A stretch of 9,116 bases of DNA. It comes from Chloroflexota bacterium (lineage in GTDB: Bacteria > Chloroflexota > Limnocylindria > Limnocylindrales > CSP1-4). The DNA is taken from positions 1 through 9,116 of the forward strand of contig JAJYDP010000159.1 of assembly GCA_021777365.1 (NCBI GenBank). The letters run 5' to 3'. The notes beneath the pieces were generated by a model. That model had not been told where the DNA came from. It worked only from the letters and a program-made list of their open reading frames with translations, and made no database searches. The position numbers and the translations under genes are program-made. Positions 1-6,140 of the stretch are shown here, in pieces; position 1 is the first letter of the stretch; each line of letters begins with the position of its first letter.

Positions 1-182
1 CCCCGGCGACCGCCGCGCCGCCCGGCGCCCAGACGGCCTCGCCCGCCCCGGCGGGCGGCCAGGGGTCCGGCGCAGCGGGCTCCGGCTCGTCGCTCACCCT
101 CGTGCTGGTCGCGATCATGCTCGTCGCGGCCGCCGTGCTGGTCGGGATCCTGCTCGCCAACCGGCGGGACGAATCGCCGTGA
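1..182 (+). CDS. C-terminal end of a membrane-anchored protein (partial, 5' end outside window)
   Basis: Reading from base 3 to the TGA at 180-182 gives 59 residues with no internal stop. The first ~30 are a low-complexity Pro/Ala/Gly/Ser linker. A hydrophobic helix of about 23 residues follows (roughly residues 31-53, LTLVLVAIMLVAAAVLVGIL), then a short polar tail NRRDESP that fits the positive-inside rule, so the tail is probably cytosolic and the missing N-terminal part sits either outside or before the linker. The family cannot be told from this piece. The stop overlaps the GTG start of the next gene by 4 bp, so it is very likely cotranscribed and translationally coupled with the two DUF881 genes. 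A protein with a flexible linker and one helix beside DUF881 proteins fits an envelope or division-site role, but that is inference. A C-terminally anchored adhesion or FHA/zinc-ribbon-type protein is equally possible. Confidence 0.75.
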   Translation, partial: PATAAPPGAQTASPAPAGGQGSGAAGSGSSLTLVLVAIMLVAAAVLVGILLANRRDESP

Positions 183-946
183 GCGCGATCGGGGGCTGGA
201 TCCGCGCGATCCCGAGCTGGCAGGTCACCCTCGGGGCGGCCCTGCTCGCCCTGGGCTTCCTCATCGCGGCGCAGATGGCGTCCGAGGCGCCCCGAGTCCA
301 GTACACGACGCAGGAGCGCACCCCGCTCGTGTCCACGGTGCAGGACCTCCAGGCCGAGCAGGACCAGCTCAAGCAGCAGGTGCTCGACGCCCGCGCGGCG
401 ATCCAGCAGCTCGAGGCCGCCGGCGAGGGCGGCGCCACGATCACCCAGCAGCTCAACGACCAGCTGCAGAACGCCCAGGTCGCCGCCGGCCTCGTGGCGC
501 TGTCCGGCCCCGGCCTGGTCATCCAGCTGTCCGACTCGTCGCTGTCCGTCCCGGCCGACGGCAACGCCCAGGACTACCTCGTCTCGGGCACCGACGTCCT
601 GACCGTGGTGGACCAGCTGTGGGCCGCGGGGGCGGAGGGGATCGCCATCAACGGCGAGCGGGTGGTGGTCTCGACGGCGATCGTGGACATCGGGGGCTCG
701 GCGGTCGTGAACGGAGCGTACGTGGCTCCGCCCTACCAGATCTCGGCGATCGGCCCCGCCACCATGCTCGACACCCTCACCCACCAGGCCGCGTTCGCGG
801 ACTTCATCCGCAACCGGTCGGAGGCGTTCGGGATCGGCGTCTCGTACGCCACCCCGGCCAGCGTGGACCTGCCGGCGTACGCGGGCTCGATCAACCTGCG
901 CTACGGCAGCGCCGCCGCGACGCCGCTCCCCACGGCGGTGCCCTGA
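179..946 (+). CDS. DUF881 family membrane-anchored protein, first of a tandem pair
   Basis: This is a 255-residue protein. Residues ~13-32 form one membrane helix. Residues ~50-80 are Gln/Glu/Leu-rich and predicted coiled coil. The rest is the extracytoplasmic DUF881 domain, recognised by SGPGLVIQLSD (109-119), the VVDQLWAAGAEGIAINGER stretch (143-161) and PYQISAIGP (185-193). DUF881 proteins (YlxW/YlxX type) are single-pass proteins often encoded near cell-division genes in Gram-positive bacteria; their molecular role is not settled. The GTG start at 179 is chosen because it overlaps the upstream TGA as GTGA and is followed directly by the short cytosolic stretch and helix expected in the family. 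No convincing Shine-Dalgarno precedes it, so translation probably depends on reinitiation. The stop TGA shares one base with the ATG of the next gene. The tail after ~245 is Ala/Pro-rich. Family assignment is strong; function is unknown. Confidence 0.9.
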   Translation: MSAIGGWIRAIPSWQVTLGAALLALGFLIAAQMASEAPRVQYTTQERTPLVSTVQDLQAEQDQLKQQVLDARAAIQQLEAAGEGGATITQQLNDQLQNAQVAAGLVALSGPGLVIQLSDSSLSVPADGNAQDYLVSGTDVLTVVDQLWAAGAEGIAINGERVVVSTAIVDIGGSAVVNGAYVAPPYQISAIGPATMLDTLTHQAAFADFIRNRSEAFGIGVSYATPASVDLPAYAGSINLRYGSAAATPLPTAVP

Positions 947-1620
947 TGAAGCGCGGGAGGGGCCGGATCACCGTGGCGCTCGTCCTCGCGCTGCTAGGGT
1001 TCCTGGTCGTGACCCAGGCCCGCTCGCAGGCGCAGGACCAGGGGCTGTCGCAGCTGTCCGTGCAGGACCTCACCGAGCTCGTGGCGAACGTGACCGCCCG
1101 CAACAACCAGCTGCGCGGGGAGGTGGCAACGCTGCAGCAGCAGGAGCGCACGCTCCAGACGTCCGTCCAGCGGGGCGAGACGTCCACCACCCAGATGCGG
1201 TCCGACCTGACCCACATCCTGGCCTGGTCGGGCGCCCTTGGGGTCACCGGCTCCGGCGTCCAGGTCACCGTGACCGGGGTGCTGCCGGCGCCCGCCGTCG
1301 CCCGGCTGATCAACGAGCTGTGGAACGCCGGCGCGGAGGCCGTCGCCGTGAACGGGGTGCGCGTCGTGCCGGGGGTCGTGGCGGCGGGCGACACGGGGCA
1401 GCTCACGATCGGCGGCAAGCCCGTCTCCGGGCCGCTGGTGCTCGACGCCATCGGCCAGCCGGAGACCCTGGCCGGGTCGCTGGCACGGGCCGGCGGGATC
1501 CTCGCGCAGCTGAGCGCGCAGTTCCCCGCCGTGAGCGTGCAGGCCGTGCCGCAGGACCTGCTGTCGCTTCCGCCCACCGACCGCAGCCTGTCGCCCGCCC
1601 TCGGTCACCCGCACCTCTGA
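946..1620 (+). CDS. DUF881 family membrane-anchored protein, second of the pair
   Basis: This is a 224-residue protein starting at the ATG that overlaps the previous stop (TGATG at 944-948). It has a basic N-terminus (MKRGRGR), a membrane helix at ~8-24, and a Gln-rich coiled coil at ~48-77. The DUF881 domain shows GVTGSGVQVTVTG (99-111), LINELWNAGAEAVAVNGVRV (121-140) and a later LVLDAIGQPETL (165-176). Compared with the first copy it lacks the acidic insertion between the GSGV strand and the NELW helix, so the domain is more compact, and its C-terminus is extended by a Pro/Ser/Leu-rich stretch. The paired copies probably form a heteromeric coiled-coil complex with the extracytoplasmic domains side by side; this is inference from tandem arrangement. 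No SD is seen, consistent with coupling. Forty-seven bases separate it from the DUF951 gene. Function is unknown beyond the envelope/division association of the family. Confidence 0.9.
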   Translation: MKRGRGRITVALVLALLGFLVVTQARSQAQDQGLSQLSVQDLTELVANVTARNNQLRGEVATLQQQERTLQTSVQRGETSTTQMRSDLTHILAWSGALGVTGSGVQVTVTGVLPAPAVARLINELWNAGAEAVAVNGVRVVPGVVAAGDTGQLTIGGKPVSGPLVLDAIGQPETLAGSLARAGGILAQLSAQFPAVSVQAVPQDLLSLPPTDRSLSPALGHPHL

Positions 1621-1653
1621 CCGCCGGCGGGCCCCCGGGGTGGCGCCCTCTGC

Positions 1654-1659
1654 TACGCT
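1654..1659 (+). promoter_or_regulatory. -10-like element for a probable leaderless DUF951 transcript
   Basis: TACGCT at 1654-1659 lies 8 bases before the ATG at 1668 and is preceded by TG at 1651-1652, giving an extended -10 of the form TGnTAnnnT. This geometry puts the expected transcription start at or within a base or two of the ATG, the usual layout of leaderless genes in high-GC bacteria. No Shine-Dalgarno is present before the ATG and no TTGACA-like -35 is visible at the right distance. A 6-bp inverted repeat (GCGCCC at 1643-1648, GGGCGC at 1661-1666) brackets the hexamer and could be an operator, or chance in such GC-rich DNA. Confidence 0.5.
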
Positions 1660-1667
1660 CGGGCGCG

Positions 1668-1907
1668 ATGACAGGCACCCCCGTGATGGAGCTCTACCTC
1701 GGCGACGTCGTCCGCCTGCGCCGACGCCACCCGTGCGGCGCGGACACGTGGCTGCTCGACCGCCTCGGCGCCGACATCGGCCTGCGGTGCCAGGGCTGCG
1801 GCCGGCACGTGCTGCTGGAGCGGCCGCTGCTCGAGCGCCGCCTCGTCGGGTTCGTCCGGCGCGGCGATCCCTCCATGAGCGCCGCCGTGGCGCCGAAGCC
1901 TCAGTGA
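1668..1907 (+). CDS. DUF951 family small protein
   Basis: This is a 79-residue protein. It matches the DUF951 pattern: an N-terminal ELYLGDVVRL strand (8-17), RHPCGADTW (20-28), LGADIGLRCQGCGRHVLLER (33-52), and a final LVGFV strand. Cys23, Cys41 and Cys44 plus His21 are placed like a small zinc-ribbon or rubredoxin-knuckle site; metal binding is inferred from spacing. Family members are ~60-70 residues, of unknown function, common in Firmicutes and also found in Actinomycetota and Chloroflexota, often near ychF, parB or MscS-type genes in Firmicutes. The ATG at 1668 is chosen because a -10-like element lies 8 bases upstream; GTG at 1683 or ATG at 1686 would give a length closer to the family norm and cannot be excluded. 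The C-terminal ~14 residues (GDPSMSAAVAPKPQ) extend past the usual domain. The stop overlaps the MFS start by 4 bp (GTGA). Confidence 0.88.
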   Translation: MTGTPVMELYLGDVVRLRRRHPCGADTWLLDRLGADIGLRCQGCGRHVLLERPLLERRLVGFVRRGDPSMSAAVAPKPQ

Positions 1908-3580
1908 CCGGGCCGATCGCGGCCGCCGATCGCCCGCCGGCGAACGGCAACGGAGCTGGGTACGGCAACGGTTCCGGGCCGGAGGGGCCGCCGCGCGCTG
2001 TCGACGTGTTCCGGAACCGGCCGTTCCTGTTGCTCTGGCTGAGCCAGCTGTTCACGCAGGTCGGCGGCAACATGGTGATGTACGCGCTGATGGTCGTCAT
2101 CCAGCTGGCCACCAGGTCCAGCACGGCCGTCTCGCTGCTGATCCTGACCTTCCTCGGCCCCGCCGTGCTGTTCTCGGCCGTGGCCGGCGTGTTCGTGGAC
2201 CGGATCGACCGGCGGCTGATCCTGGTGGTCACCAACGTGCTCCGGGGCGTCGCGATCCTCGCGATCTTCCTGGTCGGGCCGCTGCTGCCCGCGATCCTGG
2301 CCCTGAGCGCCGCCGTGTCCACGGTCACCGTCTTCTTCGCGCCCGCCGAGGCGGCGATGATCCCGGTCCTCGTCCCGCGAGGCCAGCTGCTGTCCGCCAA
2401 CGGCGTGTTCACCCTCACCCTCAACGCGGCGTTCGCCGTGGGCTTCGCCCTGCTCGGCCCGCTGCTCGGCGCGCTGTTCGGCCCCGAGGGCGTCGTCGCC
2501 ATCGTCGCCGGCTGCTACTTCGTGGCGGCGGCCTTCTGCTGGACCCTGCCGTCGGCGCCGCCGGGCCTCGCGTCCGTGGGCCGCATGACCGAGGTGGTGG
2601 GCGAGACCGCGGCCGAGGTCGGCTCGACGCTGGCGCAGTTCCGCGAGGGCATGGCGTTCATCCGCACGACGCCCAAGGTGCGCTGGTCGCTCGTCTACCT
2701 GGGGATCGCGGCCTCGCTGGTCGGCGTGCTCGCGGTCGTGGGGGCGACGTTCGCCCAGAAGGTGCTCGGCCTGGACCCCAACAACCTGATCGTCATCATC
2801 CTGCCGCTGGGCTTCGGCATCGTCACCGGGATCCTCCTCCTCAACAGCTTCGGGCACCTGGCTCCGCGCCGCCGGATCATCGAGGCCGGCCTGGTGGCGC
2901 TGGGCGTGCTCCTGGCCCTGCTCGCGGTCGTCGTGCCCGTGGCCCGCTTCCTGCAGGGCGCCGCGACCCAGACCGGGATCGACGCCCTCCAGAACCTGAC
3001 CTCGCTGCTGGGCATCGTGGAGGCGATCGCGCTGGTAGCCGGCATCGCCTACGCGTTCGTCGCCATCCCGTCCCAGACCCAGCTCCAGGAGGACATCCCG
3101 GGCGACACGCGCGGGCGCGTGTTCGGGATCCTCAACATGCTGGTGTCCACCGCGAGCTTCCTGCCGCTGCTGATCGCGGGGCCGCTGGTGGACGTGGTCG
3201 GCACCACGAACACGCTGCTCCTGGTCGCCGCGCTGCTGGTCGCGACGGGGGTGACCTCGATCACCAAGCGCGGGCCCCTCAACGCTGCCGAGGAGCGGGC
3301 GGCTGCCGGGGGGCCGTCCACGACCCTCGGCCTCGACCCGGTCGCGGTGGCCAGCGTCGTCGAGGTGGGGGAGGCGGCCGAGCGCCGCGCAGCCCGAGCC
3401 GCCGCGCGCGCGGTCGCCGCGGCCGCTGAGGCCGAGGAGCGCGGGCAGGATCAACCGGACGCGGCAGAGAGCGCGGAGCAGCCGACTCGCGACGTCGACG
3501 AGCCGCGGCCCGTTGCGCCGGGCGCCGGCTCGGAGCCCGAGGTTCGGTCGGAACGCCCCGGCGACCGCGGCCAGAGGTGA
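1904..3580 (+). CDS. MFS transporter, EntS/MFS_3-like exporter with long C-terminal tail
   Basis: This is a 558-residue polytopic membrane protein. A Gly/Asn/Pro-rich cytosolic leader (~1-30) precedes FRNRPFLLLWLSQLFTQVGG (36-55), the typical first helix of the MFS_3 / enterobactin-exporter-like group. The loop-2/3 motif appears as GVFVDRIDRRL (95-105), and QTQLQEDIPGDTRGRVFGIL (391-410) is the conserved cytosolic-loop and helix-11 start of this group. I read about 12 hydrophobic segments up to ~residue 453. Residues ~454-558 are a charged Ala/Glu/Arg/Pro-rich tail, probably disordered and cytosolic, unusually long for the family. Likely a proton-coupled drug or metabolite exporter; the substrate is not visible. 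GTG at 1904 is chosen because it overlaps the DUF951 stop (GTGA) and an open frame further upstream encodes no recognisable domain. Its own TGA overlaps the amidohydrolase GTG in the same way. No SD is seen. Confidence 0.88.
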   Translation: MTGPIAAADRPPANGNGAGYGNGSGPEGPPRAVDVFRNRPFLLLWLSQLFTQVGGNMVMYALMVVIQLATRSSTAVSLLILTFLGPAVLFSAVAGVFVDRIDRRLILVVTNVLRGVAILAIFLVGPLLPAILALSAAVSTVTVFFAPAEAAMIPVLVPRGQLLSANGVFTLTLNAAFAVGFALLGPLLGALFGPEGVVAIVAGCYFVAAAFCWTLPSAPPGLASVGRMTEVVGETAAEVGSTLAQFREGMAFIRTTPKVRWSLVYLGIAASLVGVLAVVGATFAQKVLGLDPNNLIVIILPLGFGIVTGILLLNSFGHLAPRRRIIEAGLVALGVLLALLAVVVPVARFLQGAATQTGIDALQNLTSLLGIVEAIALVAGIAYAFVAIPSQTQLQEDIPGDTRGRVFGILNMLVSTASFLPLLIAGPLVDVVGTTNTLLLVAALLVATGVTSITKRGPLNAAEERAAAGGPSTTLGLDPVAVASVVEVGEAAERRAARAAARAVAAAAEAEERGQDQPDAAESAEQPTRDVDEPRPVAPGAGSEPEVRSERPGDRGQR

Positions 3581-5232
3581 GCGGAACGCCCGAGCTCCTG
3601 GTGGTCGGGCGGATCGCGACCCTCGCGGGCGACCGCGGGCCTGGCTGGGTGGAGGCGATCGCCGTCCGGGGCGGCCGCGTGGTCGCGGCCGGCAGGCCCG
3701 ACGACCTCGCCGCGCTCGCCGGCCCGGCGACCCGCCGGCTGGAGCTGGCGCCCGGCGAGGCCGCGATCCCCGGGCTCACCGACGCGCACCTCCACCTCGC
3801 GTCGGCGGCGCTCGCGCGCCAGGCGGTGGACCTCGCCGGGTCGGCCGCGATCGAGGACCTCGTGGGGCGGGTCCGCGCGTTCGCGGCGTCGCAGCCCGAC
3901 CCCGAGGCGTGGATCGAGGGCGGCGGCTGGGACGCCGACACGCTGGGCCGGTGGCCGACCGCGGACGACCTCGAGCGGGCCGCGCCCGGCCGCCGCGTCG
4001 CCGTCTGGGCCCACGACCACCACGCGCTGCTGGCCAGCGCCCGCGCCCTCGCGGAGGCCGGCGTGGACGAGGCGAGCGCGGACCCCGCCGGCGGCGTGAT
4101 CCGCCGCGACGGCGCCGGCCGCGCCACCGGCGTCCTGCACGAGACGGCCGCCCGGCTGGTCGCCTCGCGGGTGCCCCCGCCGGACGAGCCGCGCATCGCC
4201 CGGGCGATCGACGCGCTGGCCGCGGAGCTCGTGGGCCTGGGGGTCGTGGCCGTCCACGACCCGGGCGCGCTGGCGCCGCCCTCGGGTCTCGGCGGGCCGA
4301 TCGCCGCGTACCGCGCCCTGGCGGCCGCCGGCCGGCTGCGGCTGCGCGTCCACGCCTGCGTCCGGCCCGAGCAGCTCGACGCCGCGATCGGCGAGGGGCT
4401 GCGCTCCGGGGCGCCGCTCGGCCCGGACCCGCTGGACCGGCTCCGCCTCGGCTGGCTCAAGACCTTCGCGGACGGGTCGCTCGGATCGCGGACCGCGGCA
4501 CTCCTCGAACCGCTCGACCCGCTGCCCGGGGAGCCGCCGCCGCCCAACGGCGGCTACGGCGTTTGGCTCGCGTCGCCCGACGCGCTGCGCGAGCAGGCGG
4601 GCCGGGCGGCCGCCGGCGGGATCGCCACCCAGATCCACGGCATCGGCGACGCCGCCGTCCGCGCCGCGCTCGACGCGCTCGCCCCGACCGCGGGCGCCAC
4701 GCCGCTCATGCCCCGCGTCGAGCACGCGCAGCTGGTGGCGCCGCAGGACCTGCCGCGGTTCGCCGCGCTGGGCATCGCCGCCTCGATGCAGCCGGTCCAC
4801 GTCCGTTCCGACGCCGCCAAGGCACGCCGGCTGTGGGGCCCCCGCGCCGAGGGCCGCGGCTACGCCCTGGCCGCGATCGCACGGAGCGGCGCCGCGCTCG
4901 CCGCGGGCACCGACGCGCCGGTCGAGCCGGTGGACCCCTGGCCGGGGGTGGCCTGCGCCGTCACCCGCGCGGCCCCGGACTGGGCGCCGGGCACGCCGCC
5001 GTTCGGGGCGCACAACGCGCTGGACCTGTGGGAGTCGCTGCGGGCGTGGTGCGTCGGCCCTGCCGTGACCGCGGGGGAGGCGGACCGGGGACGGCTCACC
5101 GCCGGCCAGCGGGCGGACCTCGTGGTCCTGCCGGCCGAGGCGCTGGACGCGCCGGTGGAGTCCGGCGGTGCGCTCTGGCACGCCCGCCCGCGGCTGGTCC
5201 TCATGGACGGCCGCGTCGTCGCCGGGGGATAG
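3577..5232 (+). CDS. YtcJ-like metal-dependent amidohydrolase (Amidohydro_3)
   Basis: This is a 551-residue cytosolic enzyme without signal peptide. Family signatures in order: an N-terminal beta-sandwich strand pair ending in AIPGLTDAHLHL, with the metal ligands His71 and His73; WAHDHHALLAS (144-154); LGWLKTFADGSLGSRTA (291-307), where Lys295 is the likely bridging (carboxylated) or equivalent residue; IHGIGDAA with His354; RVEHAQL with His383; and AAGTDAPVEPVDPW, with the catalytic Asp446. The C-terminal RADLVVLPAE and LVLMDGRVV (540-548) close the beta-sandwich. Length is normal for the group. Relatives hydrolyse diverse N-acyl or cyclic amides, and the substrate cannot be deduced. The GTG start overlaps the MFS stop as GTGA, and an AGAGG stretch immediately before it is too close for a good SD, so translation is probably coupled to the transporter. 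It ends with TAG, converging on a minus-strand gene 73 bases later. Confidence 0.92.
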   Translation: MSGTPELLVVGRIATLAGDRGPGWVEAIAVRGGRVVAAGRPDDLAALAGPATRRLELAPGEAAIPGLTDAHLHLASAALARQAVDLAGSAAIEDLVGRVRAFAASQPDPEAWIEGGGWDADTLGRWPTADDLERAAPGRRVAVWAHDHHALLASARALAEAGVDEASADPAGGVIRRDGAGRATGVLHETAARLVASRVPPPDEPRIARAIDALAAELVGLGVVAVHDPGALAPPSGLGGPIAAYRALAAAGRLRLRVHACVRPEQLDAAIGEGLRSGAPLGPDPLDRLRLGWLKTFADGSLGSRTAALLEPLDPLPGEPPPPNGGYGVWLASPDALREQAGRAAAGGIATQIHGIGDAAVRAALDALAPTAGATPLMPRVEHAQLVAPQDLPRFAALGIAASMQPVHVRSDAAKARRLWGPRAEGRGYALAAIARSGAALAAGTDAPVEPVDPWPGVACAVTRAAPDWAPGTPPFGAHNALDLWESLRAWCVGPAVTAGEADRGRLTAGQRADLVVLPAEALDAPVESGGALWHARPRLVLMDGRVVAGG

Positions 5233-5253
5233 GGTGGCCGGACGGCGGCGGGG

Positions 5254-5283
5254 GGCGGCCGACGCGAGGACCACTCGGCCGCC
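5254..5283. terminator. Inverted repeat between convergent genes, possible bidirectional terminator
   Basis: A 9-bp perfect inverted repeat, GGCGGCCGA at 5254-5262 and TCGGCCGCC at 5275-5283, with a 12-base loop, lies in the 73-base gap between two convergent gene ends (5232 and 5306). There is no T-tract on either strand, so it is not a textbook intrinsic terminator, but position and stem stability fit a transcript-end or RNA-stabilising hairpin for both operons. Confidence 0.45.
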
Positions 5284-5305
5284 AACGCCGGGCGGACGGG
5301 GCGGC

Positions 5306-6115
5306 CTACTCGGCGCCGCGCTGTCGGCGCGCCTCGTACAGCAGCACGGCCGCCGCGATCGACACGTTGAGCGAGTCGCCGACCCCGAGCATCGGCAGGC
5401 GGACCGGGCGCGCCGGCGGCGACGGCCAGCGGTCGGTCAGCCCGTCCGCCTCGCTGCCCAGCACGATCGCCAGCGGGCCCGTGAGGTCCGCGTCCGTGTA
5501 CAGGTCCGGCGCGTCGACGCGGGCCGTGACCACGGCGATCCCCCGGCGGGCGAGCTCGGCCTGCACGTCGGCGCTCGGGGCGGCCGCCAGCGGCACGGCG
5601 AAGATGGCCCCCAGCGAGGCCCGGATCGCGTTGGGGTTGAACAGGTCCGTGCGCGGGTCGGCCAGGATCATCGCGTCGGCGCCCGCCCCGTCCGCCGTCC
5701 GCAGCACGGCGCCCAGGTTGCCGGGCTTCTCGACGCCCTCGAGCACCACCACGAGCGGGTCGTCGGGCAGGCGCAGGGCCGCGAGGCTCAGGTCGGGGAT
5801 CGGGACGGTGGCCACGACGCCCTCCGAGCGGTCGCCGTAGGCGAGGCGGTCCAGGGCCGGACCCGAGGTCGGGAGGATCAGCGCGCCCGCGTCGCGGGCG
5901 TCCGCGATCGCCTCGCGGCCCGCCTCGCCCAGGCGGGCGAGGTCCACGAAGACCTCCACCGGCGCCGCGCCCCCCGCGAGGGCTCGCTCCAGCTCCCGGA
6001 GGCCGTCCACCAGCGTCAGCCCGGCCGTCTCGCGGGCGCGGCGCTCGCGCAGGGCCACCGCGTGGCGGATCCGCGGGTTCTTGGGGCTGGTGATCTCAGG
6101 CTCGTACGCGGGCAC
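5306..6115 (-). CDS. TrmH/SpoU-type RNA 2'-O-methyltransferase
   Basis: This 269-residue protein is likely to transfer a methyl group from SAM to a ribose 2'-OH in rRNA or tRNA. The N-terminal ITSPKNPRIRHAVALRERRA (8-27) followed by LTLVDGLRELERAL is the L30e-like substrate-binding domain seen in 23S rRNA methyltransferases of the RlmB/TsnR group. The C-terminal SPOUT knot shows motif 1 VVLEGVEKPGNLGAVLRTAD (123-142, with Asn133 and Arg139), motif 2 AIVLGSEADGL (216-226) and motif 3 LPMLGVGDSLNVSIAAAVLL (240-259), including the Ser248-Leu-Asn250 triad. The usual Gly-Asn-Glu of motif 2 is Gly-Ser-Glu here. GTG at 6115 is the start because the N-terminal domain begins within a few residues and upstream codons in frame belong to another gene's shadow. 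Twenty-five bases separate it from the upstream methyltransferase stop, so the two are probably one operon. No clear SD. Exact target base unknown. Confidence 0.92.
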   Translation of the reverse strand: MPAYEPEITSPKNPRIRHAVALRERRARETAGLTLVDGLRELERALAGGAAPVEVFVDLARLGEAGREAIADARDAGALILPTSGPALDRLAYGDRSEGVVATVPIPDLSLAALRLPDDPLVVVLEGVEKPGNLGAVLRTADGAGADAMILADPRTDLFNPNAIRASLGAIFAVPLAAAPSADVQAELARRGIAVVTARVDAPDLYTDADLTGPLAIVLGSEADGLTDRWPSPPARPVRLPMLGVGDSLNVSIAAAVLLYEARRQRGAE

Positions 6116-6140
6116 GCTGCGATCTTCGCAGAGGCGCCGC

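Noticed and set aside
619..945. Long in-frame upstream extension of the second DUF881 gene
   Set aside because: The extension overlaps the first DUF881 gene in another frame and is Arg/Gly-rich nonsense; the ATG at 946 gives the normal basic N-terminus and helix.
1621..1642. Palindrome CCGCCGGCGG after the second DUF881 gene as terminator
   Set aside because: It has no loop of useful size and no T-tract; it is most simply GC-rich sequence.
1901..3454. 517-codon minus-strand frame opposite the MFS gene
   Set aside because: Composition is His/Asp/Gln/Arg-rich and without family features; the + strand has a clear transporter.
3451..5274. 607-codon open frame on the minus strand opposite the amidohydrolase
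   Set aside because: Its translation is Arg/Gly/Ala-rich with no domain, and the + strand frame has a complete amidohydrolase with all metal ligands. It is a GC-driven shadow.
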